A stretch of 64,000 nt of DNA, from positions 248,001 to 312,000 of the forward strand of contig NZ_WKJL01000003.1 of the NCBI RefSeq assembly GCF_009674565.1, read 5' to 3'. The stretch comes from Duganella aquatilis. Its GTDB lineage: Bacteria; Pseudomonadota; Gammaproteobacteria; Burkholderiales; Burkholderiaceae_D. Below the pieces are notes generated by a model. The model was not told where the DNA came from. It saw only the letters and a list, made by a program, of their open reading frames with translations, and ran no database searches. Shown here piece by piece: positions 19,984 to 28,387 of the stretch. The position numbers and the translations under genes were made by a program. The stretch's first letter is position 1, and every line of letters begins with the position of its first letter.

Positions 19984-21181
19984 GATGCGCGCCAGGTGGC
20001 ACTGCGGTTTCGCGCATCACCGCTTCCGGCGTACGGTAGCGTTCCGCCATCCGCATTTCCTGCTCGGTGCGCAGCTGCGCCTGCATGTAGGCGCCCAGGT
20101 GGCGGGCGTGGGCGACGATCTGGCTGCCGTAGGCCACGCGTTCGGCCGAGTAACCGGCCAGCGCTTCAGGCACCGGCAGCTTGCTCAGCCATTCGGTCAG
20201 CGCCAGCGCGTCGCCGGCCGCCTTGGTCACGCCCATGCCGCAGTGCGGCCGCGCGACAAACGCCGAATCGCCCAGCAGGGCGACGCGGCCATACGCCAGG
20301 CTCGGCGATTCCAGGTCGTAGATCGGCTGGAAGAACGGCTGCACGGTGCGCGCCACCACCTCGGCGAACTGCGGCGACAGCGACTGCTCGGCCGCGGCTC
20401 GCATCTCGCTGATCACGCCGGCCGAAATCAGCGGCGGCGGAATGCCTTTTTCGTAGACATGGCCGGCGGCATCGGTCGACAGGCGCAGCACTTCCGCCTC
20501 GTCGGCCGGACGATACCAGACGAAATTGTAGCGGCGCTGGCCCGCCTCCATCGCATTGAAGGCGCCGGCCACCGGGTAGCCCAGCATCTGCTCGCGCGGC
20601 GGCAGGCAAAAGCCGAAGTGGCCGAACAGCTGCCGGTGCGTCTCGGCGCTCAGGGTGTGTTCCTCGACCAGGCCGCGCCAGGCGATGTAGCCGGCATAGG
20701 CCGGTGCGATCTCCGGCGCCAGCACCTGGCGCACCGACGAGCGGATACCGTCGGCGGCGATCAGCAGTTCCGCCTGCGCCGTGCCGCCGTCGGCGAAATG
20801 CGCCTCGACATGCTCCGCGGTCTGCGTGACATCCACCAGATGCCTGCCGCAGTGGTAGCGTTCCTCCGGCAAGGCCGCGCGCAGCAACGCATACAAGCGG
20901 CCCCAGGCCGTCAGGATCTGCGGATGCGGATGCTCGCCGATGACGGCGCCGCCGTGATCCAGCGTGATACGCGACGGCACCTCGACGCCGATCTTGTCGT
21001 CGGTGATGCCGATGCGGGCCAGGATCTCGAACAGTTCCGGATGGGTCACCACGCCGGCGCCGCGCTCCGCCAACTGTTCGTTGACCCGTTCGTACACTTG
21101 CACATCCCAACCGGCGCGGTGCAGCAGGTTGGCTGCAAACAGGCCGCCGAGCGAGCCTCCGATTATCGCTACTCGTTTCAT
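19970..21181 (-). CDS. FAD-dependent aromatic-ring monooxygenase 2
   Basis: 403 residues; AAGGAGGAGACC precedes the ATG. Flavin hydroxylase motifs: VAIIGGSLGGLFAANLL at the N-terminus, LLIAADGIRSSVRQVL, and RVALLGDSAFVARPHCGMGV. The APAYAGYIAWRGLVEE segment matches monooxygenase 1 (APTYAGYVAWRGLV), so the two are paralogs from the 2,6-dihydroxypyridine-hydroxylase-like branch. The C-terminal 40 residues (LGAYMQAQLRTEQEMRMAER) are longer than in monooxygenase 1. Second gene of VOC-monooxygenase2-TetR2. It probably hydroxylates an aromatic or pyridine-type intermediate using NAD(P)H and oxygen; the exact substrate is not deducible. Confidence 0.83.
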   Translation of the reverse strand: MKRVAIIGGSLGGLFAANLLHRAGWDVQVYERVNEQLAERGAGVVTHPELFEILARIGITDDKIGVEVPSRITLDHGGAVIGEHPHPQILTAWGRLYALLRAALPEERYHCGRHLVDVTQTAEHVEAHFADGGTAQAELLIAADGIRSSVRQVLAPEIAPAYAGYIAWRGLVEEHTLSAETHRQLFGHFGFCLPPREQMLGYPVAGAFNAMEAGQRRYNFVWYRPADEAEVLRLSTDAAGHVYEKGIPPPLISAGVISEMRAAAEQSLSPQFAEVVARTVQPFFQPIYDLESPSLAYGRVALLGDSAFVARPHCGMGVTKAAGDALALTEWLSKLPVPEALAGYSAERVAYGSQIVAHARHLGAYMQAQLRTEQEMRMAERYRTPEAVMRETAVPPGAHLADA

Positions 21182-21199
21182 GGTCTCCTCCTTGTTGTC

Positions 21200-21649
21200 T
21201 CAGGCCAGGCCGAGGGCGTGCGCCTCGGCGTGCGGATAATTCATCTCGATGGTCACGCCGCTGGGATCGGCGATGAACACCTGGTACAGCCCCAGCGACG
21301 GCACCGTGCGCTCGGTGAAATCCATGGCGCGCAGCAGCAGCCGGGCGCGCATCGCCTCCAGGCCGGTGGCCAGGAAGGCCACGTGATCGACCGCGCCGGT
21401 GCCGAACAGGCTGGCCTCGTCCTTATCGCCCAGGTAGTCCTTCAGGCCCTGCGGATCGTTGGCGTCGATGCCGATGATGTGCACCACGCCGAAATCGCTT
21501 TCATCGTTGCTGTCGTACAACCAGATGCCGGGAAATTTGAACGGCGGGCGAAATCCTTCGCGCAGGCCGAGCATCTCGGTGTAGAACCGCCGCGACGCCT
21601 CCAGGTCGCCGGTGCGGATCGAGTAATGCCCCAGTTTTCTGATACCCAT
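21200..21649 (-). CDS. VOC-superfamily protein (glyoxalase/extradiol dioxygenase fold)
   Basis: 149 residues started at 21649, where GGAGG lies five bases before the ATG. It is a single VOC unit: KLGHYSIRTGDLEASRRFYT, FRPPFKFPGIWLYD, VDHVAFLATGLEAMRARL and a closing PSGVTIEMNY. The usual metal ligands are all present (His in LGHYS, His in DHVAF, Glu in TIEMN), so it is probably an active metal enzyme such as a lactoylglutathione-lyase-like isomerase, or a small dioxygenase acting on a ring-cleavage intermediate. First gene of the VOC-monooxygenase2-TetR2 operon, 18 bases before the monooxygenase. Confidence 0.8.
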   Translation of the reverse strand: MGIRKLGHYSIRTGDLEASRRFYTEMLGLREGFRPPFKFPGIWLYDSNDESDFGVVHIIGIDANDPQGLKDYLGDKDEASLFGTGAVDHVAFLATGLEAMRARLLLRAMDFTERTVPSLGLYQVFIADPSGVTIEMNYPHAEAHALGLA

Positions 21650-21680
21650 GTGCTCCTCCATTGTTGATGATGTTTGACTC

Positions 21681-21709
21681 AATATAAGTTATCGATCGAT
21701 AACTAGCAA
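21681..21709 (-). promoter_or_regulatory. VOC-operon promoter with island operator site G filling the spacer
   Basis: On the minus strand TTGCTA (plus 21704-21709) and TATATT (plus 21681-21686) are exactly 17 bases apart. The spacer is the palindrome: AGTTATCGATCGATAACT (21687-21704) is a perfect 18-bp inverted repeat with core ATCGATCGAT. A repressor bound here would block RNA polymerase directly. This is the best copy of the island motif and also lies about 90 bases upstream of the divergent livK-type gene. Confidence 0.65.
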
Positions 21710-21730
21710 GAAGAAAAATTGAAGATTTTC

Positions 21731-21759
21731 TTGACATCGCGGTCTGTACATTCGATTAT
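21731..21759 (+). promoter_or_regulatory. Candidate promoter of the Liv-type ABC operon
   Basis: TTGACA at 21731-21736 is a consensus -35 box, followed 17 bases later by GATTAT (21754-21759, 4 of 6 bases). The first gene starts at 21795 after AAAGGAGA. The island palindrome is not inside this promoter but lies about 27 bases upstream of the -35 box (site G). Confidence 0.5.
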
Positions 21760-21794
21760 TTATCAACCGCTCACTAAAAACAAAGGAGACATTC

Positions 21795-23009
21795 ATGCAA
21801 CCACTACGCCCGCTCGCTGGCGCGGCCTGCCTCGCCCTGGCCGCCCTGGCCGCTTCCGCCCATGCTCAATCGCAAGCTCAAGCCGCGCCGATCCGGATCG
21901 GCCTGCCGGTGCCATTGACCGGCCCCTACGGCGCCGAAGCCAAGGACCAGGTCCGGAACGCCGAGCTGGCCATCAAGGAGTTCAACGACGCCGGCGGACT
22001 CAACGGCCGTAAGGCCGAGCTGCTGGTGCGCGACGACAAGCTCAATCCGGGCGAAGCCGCCACCCGCGCGCTGGAGCTGATCGAGAAGGATCACGTCAAC
22101 TTCATCGTCGGCAGCCTGTCGGCCGCCACCCAGTTGGCGGTCAACAACGTCACCCGCCAGCGCAAGGTGCTGTACATTTCGATCAGCCAGTCTGACGCCA
22201 TCAACGAAGCGGCCGACTTCTCGCGCTACACCTTCCACGAATCGCTCAATCCGCACATGACCACCCAGGCGGTGGGCAAATACGCCTTCACCAAGGGCGC
22301 GCGCATCGCCTTCCTGACCGCCGACTACGCCTACGGCCAGGAAATGACGCGCGGCTTCACGCGGGTCGCCAATGAAGTCGGCGCCACCGTGGTCGGGGAG
22401 ATCAAGCATCCGCTGGGCGCCACCGATTACTCGACCTTCCTGCCGCGCCTGATGGCGCTGAAGCCGGACATCCTGGTCTTCAACAATTTCGGCCGCGACA
22501 ACCAGATCTCCATCAAGCAGGCCGGCGATTTCGGCCTGAAGAAATCGATCCGCTTCGTCACGCCCATCCTGACCTATACCTCGCGCATCGCCGCCGGTCC
22601 GGGCGTGTACCAGGGCGTGGTGGGCGGCAGCTCCTACTACTGGCAGATCCAGGACAGCACCCCGTCGGCCAAGGCGCTCAACGAGCGCTACAAGCAGGCC
22701 AACAACGGCGCGCTGCCGTCCGACTACGGCTCGATGGCCTATTCCGCCGTCAAGTCGCTGCTGACCGCGGTGAAGCAAGCCAACACCAGCGACACCGAAA
22801 AAGTGGTCGACCAGCTGGCCAAGCTGCAATACGACACCTACAAGGGGCCGCAGTTCTACCGCGCCTGCGACCACCAGTCGGTGCAATCGGTGCTGGTGAT
22901 CGCTTCCAAGCCCGCGCCCAAGGATGCCAACGACCTGTTCACCGTGCTGCGCGTGGCGCCGGCGTCGGCCGACGCCCTGCGCAGCTGCGCCGAGCTTGGC
23001 CACAAGTAG
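21795..23009 (+). CDS. Branched-chain amino-acid-type ABC transporter, periplasmic binding protein
   Basis: 404 residues with a signal peptide ending SAHAQS (about residue 25). The Peripla_BP_6/LivK fold is clear: PIRIGLPVPLTGPYGAEAKD, NDAGGLNGRKAELLVRDDKL, ELIEKDHVNFIVGSLSAA, and later FYRACDHQSVQSVLVI. Members of this family bind branched-chain amino acids but in soil betaproteobacteria many bind aromatic acids, amides or urea. Being first in a complete five-gene importer that shares its promoter region with the island's VOC/monooxygenase operon, it is likely to bind the island's aromatic substrate; that is inference. Confidence 0.9.
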   Translation: MQPLRPLAGAACLALAALAASAHAQSQAQAAPIRIGLPVPLTGPYGAEAKDQVRNAELAIKEFNDAGGLNGRKAELLVRDDKLNPGEAATRALELIEKDHVNFIVGSLSAATQLAVNNVTRQRKVLYISISQSDAINEAADFSRYTFHESLNPHMTTQAVGKYAFTKGARIAFLTADYAYGQEMTRGFTRVANEVGATVVGEIKHPLGATDYSTFLPRLMALKPDILVFNNFGRDNQISIKQAGDFGLKKSIRFVTPILTYTSRIAAGPGVYQGVVGGSSYYWQIQDSTPSAKALNERYKQANNGALPSDYGSMAYSAVKSLLTAVKQANTSDTEKVVDQLAKLQYDTYKGPQFYRACDHQSVQSVLVIASKPAPKDANDLFTVLRVAPASADALRSCAELGHK

Positions 23010-23036
23010 TCCATCACCCGATCCGCAGGAGGCATC

Positions 23037-23921
23037 ATGGAAGGCATCACCCTTGAGCTGGTGGGACTACAGCTGTTTACCGGACTGGCGCTTGGCGCGG
23101 TCTACGTTTTGCTGGCGGTGGGACTGTCGCTGATTTTCGGCATGCTCACCATCGTCAACTTCGCGCACGGCGCGTTCTTCATGGTCGGCGCCTACGCCGG
23201 CTACGCGCTGTACCAGGTGGAGCCGAATTTCTGGCTGTGCCTGGTGCTGGTGCCGCTGGTGGTCGGCGCGCTCGGCATGGCGGTCGAGCGCGTGCTGGTG
23301 CGGCCGCTGTACGGGCGCGGCATCGACTATCCGCTGCTGCTGACCTTCGGCCTGGCCTATGTGATGGTGGAACTGGTGCGCATCGCCTTCGGCAAGCAGG
23401 GCCTGCCGGTGGATACGCCGGAACTGCTGCAGGGCTCGGCCGACATCCTGATCGGCCAGTTCCCGCTGTACCGCCTGTTCGTCATCGGCGTCACGGCGGC
23501 CGTGCTGTTCGGGCTGTGGCTGTTCATCGAGAAAACTTCGTTCGGCCTGATCGTCCGGGCCGGCGCGCGCGATCCGCAGATCGTCCGCATCCTCGGCGTC
23601 GATATCGCCAAGGTGTGGCTGATCGTGTTCGGCCTGGGCACCGGCATTGCCGGCCTGGCCGGCTTCCTGTCGGCGCCGATGCAGGGCATCAGCCCGGAAA
23701 TGGGCGGCCCGGTGCTGACGGTGGCCTTCGTGGTGACCGTGGTCGGCGGCATGGGCTCGCTGGTGGGCGCCATCGTCGCCGGCGTGCTGGTCGGCGTGGT
23801 CGAGAGCCTGGCCGTGCTGCTGTTTCCCGAAGCGGCCAAGGTGTCGATGTTCGTCATCATGGCCGTGGTGCTGCTGGTGCGTCCGCAGGGCCTGTTCGGC
23901 CGTCCCGGTCTGATGAGTTAA
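23037..23921 (+). CDS. ABC transporter permease, LivH type
   Basis: 294 residues, about eight membrane helices. LAVGLSLIFGMLTIVNFAHG near the N-terminus is the LivH signature, and VVTVVGGMGSLVGAIVAG lies near the C-terminus. AGGAGG precedes the ATG, 27 bases after the binding-protein stop. It forms the inner-membrane channel with the LivM-type permease that follows. Same operon; same inferred substrate as the binding protein. Confidence 0.93.
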   Translation: MEGITLELVGLQLFTGLALGAVYVLLAVGLSLIFGMLTIVNFAHGAFFMVGAYAGYALYQVEPNFWLCLVLVPLVVGALGMAVERVLVRPLYGRGIDYPLLLTFGLAYVMVELVRIAFGKQGLPVDTPELLQGSADILIGQFPLYRLFVIGVTAAVLFGLWLFIEKTSFGLIVRAGARDPQIVRILGVDIAKVWLIVFGLGTGIAGLAGFLSAPMQGISPEMGGPVLTVAFVVTVVGGMGSLVGAIVAGVLVGVVESLAVLLFPEAAKVSMFVIMAVVLLVRPQGLFGRPGLMS

Positions 23922-23934
23922 AGGTAGAAAAATC

Positions 23935-24918
23935 ATGCATGCAAAATCCGATTTCCTGGCGCCGGCGACCGTTGCCGCCCGTCCGCTGGACCTGGTGCGC
24001 CACCATCGCGCGCTGGCGTCCGTCGTCGCCCTGCTGGCCCTGCCGTGGCTGCTGCCCAACCATTCGGTGGCGGTCAACATCCTGATCTACGGCCTGTACG
24101 GCGTGGGCTTCAACCTGCTGTTCGGCTACATGGGCATGCTGTCGTTCGGCCACGCCGCCTTCCTCGGCCTGGGTTCATACACGGCCGGCATCCTGATCGC
24201 CCACGCCGGCCTGTCGTGGTGGGCGGCGATACCGCTGGCCATCCTGGCTTCCGCCGTGCTGGCGCTGGTGATGGGCCTGCTGGCGATACGCACCCGCGGC
24301 ATTTACTTCGCCATGGTGACGCTGGCGCTGTCGCAGTGCGTCTACTTCCTGGTCTACCAGTTTCCGCTGTCCGGCGGCGAGAACGGCCTGCGCGGCGTCA
24401 ACCTGCCGGCGCTCGACTTCGGCGGCCTGACGCTGGACCTGCTGAATCCCACCAACAAATACTATGCCTTCCTGGCGCTGGTGGCGCTGACCCTGTTCGC
24501 CCTGTCGCGCGTGCTGGCCTCGCCGTTCGGCGGCGTGGTGGAAGCGGTCCGCGAGAACGAGGCGCGCACCCGCGCCTGCGGCTTCAACGTCGAGCACACC
24601 AAGCTGATCGCCTTCATCCTGTCCGGCGCCATCTGCGGCCTGGCCGGCGCGCTCAACGCGATTCACCTGTCCAGCGTGGCCATCGAGAGCCTGCACTATG
24701 AGACCTCGGGCCTGGTGGTGATGATCTGCCTGCTGGGCGGCATGGGCACCTTTTTCGGCCCGTTCATCGGCGCCGCGCTGTTCCTGCTGATCCAGGATCT
24801 GTTCTCGCAATGGACCGAACACTGGCAGTTGTATGTCGGCGCCATCTTTATATTCTTTGTGCTCTTCTTCCCCAAAGGCGTGTGGGGCACCCTGCTGGAG
24901 AAACTCGATGACCGCTGA
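23935..24918 (+). CDS. ABC transporter permease, LivM type
   Basis: 327 residues, about nine to ten membrane helices. GFNLLFGYMGMLSFGHAAFL is the LivM signature, and the segment EAVRENEARTRACGFNVEHT is the cytoplasmic loop that contacts the ATPase subunits. The gene starts 13 bases after livH (AAGGTAG ribosome site) and its last 11 bases overlap the start of the next ATPase gene, indicating coupled translation. Confidence 0.93.
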   Translation: MHAKSDFLAPATVAARPLDLVRHHRALASVVALLALPWLLPNHSVAVNILIYGLYGVGFNLLFGYMGMLSFGHAAFLGLGSYTAGILIAHAGLSWWAAIPLAILASAVLALVMGLLAIRTRGIYFAMVTLALSQCVYFLVYQFPLSGGENGLRGVNLPALDFGGLTLDLLNPTNKYYAFLALVALTLFALSRVLASPFGGVVEAVRENEARTRACGFNVEHTKLIAFILSGAICGLAGALNAIHLSSVAIESLHYETSGLVVMICLLGGMGTFFGPFIGAALFLLIQDLFSQWTEHWQLYVGAIFIFFVLFFPKGVWGTLLEKLDDR

Positions 24919-25651
24919 CCTGATCCTGCGTACCGAAAACCTGACGCGCCGCTTTGCCGGTTTCACCGCGCTCAACGACGTCTCGGTCGGCTTCGAGCGC
25001 GGCAAGCTGACCGCCATCATCGGCCCCAACGGCGCCGGCAAAAGCACGTTTTTCAATCTGCTGTCCGGCACCTTTCCGCCGTCCGAAGGGCGGGTGGTGT
25101 TCGAGCAGCGCGACCTGTCCGGCTTGAAGCAGCACGAATTCGCCCATGTCGGCGTGTCCAAGTCATTCCAGATCACCAACATCTTCCCGGCGTTCAGCGT
25201 GCTGGAAAACGTCCGCATCGCCTTGCAGGCGCGTGTCGGCCGGCTGAATTTCTGGAGCCGGCGCGCGGCGCTGGCCCTGGACGACCGCGCCAGGGAACTC
25301 CTGGCGCTGGTCGGCCTGGGCGCCCACACGCGCCGCACCGCGCGCGAGCTGGCGCACGGCCAGCAGCGCGCGCTGGAAATCGCCATCGCGCTGGCGGCCG
25401 ATCCCAAGCTGCTGCTGATGGATGAGCCGACCGCCGGCATGAGTCCCGAGGAAACCCGCTCGATGATGGACTTGATCGTGCAACTGGCCGCCGAACGCAC
25501 GGTGGTGCTGGTGGAACACAAGATGAAGATGGTGATGGGCATCAGCGACCGCATCGTGGTGCTGCACCACGGCGAACTGCTGGCGACCGGCAAGCCGGAC
25601 GACATCCGCGCCAACGACGAAGTCAAGCGCGTCTATCTGGGCCAACACTGA
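24908..25651 (+). CDS. ABC transporter ATP-binding protein, LivG type
   Basis: 247 residues from the ATG at 24908, which overlaps the end of the LivM gene by 11 bases; the open frame extends further upstream but that part is LivM in another frame. Walker A GPNGAGKST, a signature region LAHGQQRALEIAIAL and Walker B LLLMDEPTAGM are intact. The family-specific SKSFQITNIFPAFSVLENV and C-terminal VKRVYLGQH identify the LivG subfamily. It powers import through the LivH/LivM pore. Confidence 0.94.
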   Translation: MTADLILRTENLTRRFAGFTALNDVSVGFERGKLTAIIGPNGAGKSTFFNLLSGTFPPSEGRVVFEQRDLSGLKQHEFAHVGVSKSFQITNIFPAFSVLENVRIALQARVGRLNFWSRRAALALDDRARELLALVGLGAHTRRTARELAHGQQRALEIAIALAADPKLLLMDEPTAGMSPEETRSMMDLIVQLAAERTVVLVEHKMKMVMGISDRIVVLHHGELLATGKPDDIRANDEVKRVYLGQH

Positions 25652-25660
25652 GGAACTACC

Positions 25661-26365
<705 letters not shown>

Positions 26366-26367
26366 AA

Positions 26368-26389
26368 GCAGGCGGCGCCAGCCGCCTGC
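26368..26389. terminator. Hairpin between the convergent livF and tdk genes
   Basis: GCAGGCGGC (26368-26376) pairs perfectly with GCCGCCTGC (26381-26389) around a GCCA loop, three bases after the LivF stop codon and just before the convergent thymidine kinase stop. No T-run, so a weak or Rho-assisted end is likely. Confidence 0.45.
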
Positions 26390-26391
26390 GC

Positions 26392-26952
26392 CTAGTGCAT
26401 TTCGCTGTAGAAACAGCGGCCGCAGGCCTGGCGGTAGCTCTCGTTGCCGCCAATGCTGATCTGCTCGCCGTCCTTGATGCGCTTGCCGTTTTCGTCGACG
26501 CGGATATTCATCGTGGCCTTCTTGCCGCAGGAGCAGATGTTCTTGATTTCCTCGATATCGTCCGCCAGCGCCAGCAGGTAGGCCGAACCGGGGAACGGCT
26601 CGCCGCGGAAGTCCGAGCGCAGGCCATAGGTAATCACCGGGATGCCGCGCACCTGCGCCAGCTGGTGCAACTGCTTGACCTGCTCCTTGCTCAGGAATTG
26701 CGCCTCGTCGACCAGCAGGCAGGCGATTTTCTTGTCTATCGTTAGCAGAAAATCGGTGTTGGCATCGAACACCTCGGTCTCGCGCTGCGGCCCCAGCCGC
26801 GACGTCACCTTGCCCACGCCATAGCGGTTGTCAATGGCGGCCGTGAACAGGCGCACCTGCTGACCTTGTTCTTCGTAGTTATGCGCCACCTGCAGCATGG
26901 CGGTGGACTTGCCTGCGTTCATCGCAGAGTATCGGAAATAGAGTTTTGCCAT
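26392..26952 (-). CDS. tdk: Thymidine kinase
   Basis: 186 residues from the ATG at 26952. Start MAKLYFRYSAMNAGKSTAML carries the P-loop SAMNAGKST of type II thymidine kinases. Also present are the Walker B-like LLVDEAQFLS, the lasso-region entry YGLRSDFRGEPFPGS, and the zinc-binding cysteines CSCGKKA and CGRC near the C-terminus. Phosphorylates thymidine in nucleotide salvage. The length is normal for the family. Divergent from the cystathionine beta-synthase gene, with only 67 bases between starts. Confidence 0.95.
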   Translation of the reverse strand: MAKLYFRYSAMNAGKSTAMLQVAHNYEEQGQQVRLFTAAIDNRYGVGKVTSRLGPQRETEVFDANTDFLLTIDKKIACLLVDEAQFLSKEQVKQLHQLAQVRGIPVITYGLRSDFRGEPFPGSAYLLALADDIEEIKNICSCGKKATMNIRVDENGKRIKDGEQISIGGNESYRQACGRCFYSEMH

Positions 26953-27019
26953 GGGCGAATTATAAACCGCGAAAATAAAAAATAGAGCATACTTGGCCGA
27001 AATGCCCCTAGGAGAACTC

Positions 27020-28387
27020 ATGCACAAACCTGCGCTGTTCAACCTGATCGGCAAGACGCCCATGGCCGAGATTACCCGTCTCGATACCGGCCCTTGCCAG
27101 TTATTCCTCAAACTGGAATCGCAAAACCCCGGCGGCTCGATCAAGGACCGCATCGGCCTGGCCATGATCGAAGCGGCCGAAGCCCAGGGCCTGCTCAAGC
27201 CCGGCGGCACCATCATCGAAGCGACCGCCGGCAATACCGGCCTGGGCCTGGCGCTGGTCGGCCGGCTCAAGGGCTACCGTGTGCTGCTGGTCGTGCCCGA
27301 CAAAATGTCCACCGAAAAAGTGCTGCACCTGAAGGCGCTGGGCGCCGAAGTGCGCACCACCCGCTCCGATGTCGGCAAGGGCCATCCCGAGTACTACCAG
27401 GACTACGCCGCGCGGCTGGCGGCCGAGATGCCGGGCGCCTGGTTCTCGGACCAGTTCAACAATCCCGCCAATCCGCTGGCGCATGAAACCACCACCGGCC
27501 CGGAGATCTGGGAGCAGATGGCCCACAATGTGGACGCCATCGTGGTCGGCGTCGGCTCGTCCGGCACGCTGACCGGGCTGACGCGCTACTTCCGCAAGGT
27601 CGCCCCGCACGTGGAATTCATCCTGGCCGATCCGGCCGGTTCCATCCTGGCCGAGTACATCGCCACCGGCCATGTGTCGGAAACCAGCGGCTCGTGGGCG
27701 GTGGAAGGCATCGGCGAAGACTTCATCCCCGCCATCGCCGACATGAGCGGCGTGACCAAGGCCTACACCATCAGCGACGTCGACAGCTTCGCCACCGCGC
27801 GTTCGCTGCTAAAGGAGGAAGGCATCCCGGGCGGCTCGTCCACCGGCACGCTGCTGGCCGCCGCGCTGCGCTACTGCCGCGAACAGACCACGCCCAAGCG
27901 CGTGGTCAGCTTTGTCTGCGACACCGGCACCCGCTACCTGTCCAAGGTCTACAACGACGGCTGGATGCGCGACCAGGGCCTGCTGGAACGCCAGCGCTAC
28001 AACGACCTGCGCGACCTGATCGGCCGCCGCTTCGACGCCGAAGAAGTCATCAGCGTCACGCCGCAAGACACGCTGATGATCGCCTTCAACCGCATGCGCG
28101 CCGCCGACGTGGCGCAGCTGCCGGTGCTGGAAAAAGGCCAGCTGGCCGGCATCATCGACGAATCCGATGTGCTGCTGACGGTGGGCGCGGAGCCGGAGCG
28201 CTTCAACAACGCGGTCGGCGGCACCATGACCAGGCGCCTGGAAATCCTCAAGCCGTCCGCCGACCTGCAGGCGCTGCGCGACACGCTGGACCGCGGCCTG
28301 ACCGCCGTGGTGGCCGACGGCGACACCTTCTACGGCCTGATTACCCGCTACGACCTGCTTAACCATCTGCGAAGGACATTATCTTGA
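27020..28387 (+). CDS. Cystathionine beta-synthase (PLP domain plus CBS-domain pair)
   Basis: 455 residues from the ATG at 27020 (AGGAGA upstream). The fold type II PLP domain (1-320) has the lysine motif NPGGSIKDR (about residue 43), TAGNTGLGLAL, and GVGSSGTLTG for cofactor phosphate binding. Two CBS domains follow (about 340-455: DTLMIAFNRMRAADVAQLPV, GIIDESDVLLTV). This is the cystathionine beta-synthase architecture: serine plus homocysteine gives cystathionine. It overlaps the next gene by four bases (stop TGA within TTGA), forming a reverse trans-sulfuration pair. A cysteine-synthase role is the main alternative. Confidence 0.88.
   Translation: MHKPALFNLIGKTPMAEITRLDTGPCQLFLKLESQNPGGSIKDRIGLAMIEAAEAQGLLKPGGTIIEATAGNTGLGLALVGRLKGYRVLLVVPDKMSTEKVLHLKALGAEVRTTRSDVGKGHPEYYQDYAARLAAEMPGAWFSDQFNNPANPLAHETTTGPEIWEQMAHNVDAIVVGVGSSGTLTGLTRYFRKVAPHVEFILADPAGSILAEYIATGHVSETSGSWAVEGIGEDFIPAIADMSGVTKAYTISDVDSFATARSLLKEEGIPGGSSTGTLLAAALRYCREQTTPKRVVSFVCDTGTRYLSKVYNDGWMRDQGLLERQRYNDLRDLIGRRFDAEEVISVTPQDTLMIAFNRMRAADVAQLPVLEKGQLAGIIDESDVLLTVGAEPERFNNAVGGTMTRRLEILKPSADLQALRDTLDRGLTAVVADGDTFYGLITRYDLLNHLRRTLS

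Noticed and set aside
21754..21768. An eighth island operator in the Liv promoter
   Set aside because: The TCGATTATTTATCAA sequence has the half-sites in the opposite order and does not match ATCRNNYGAT.
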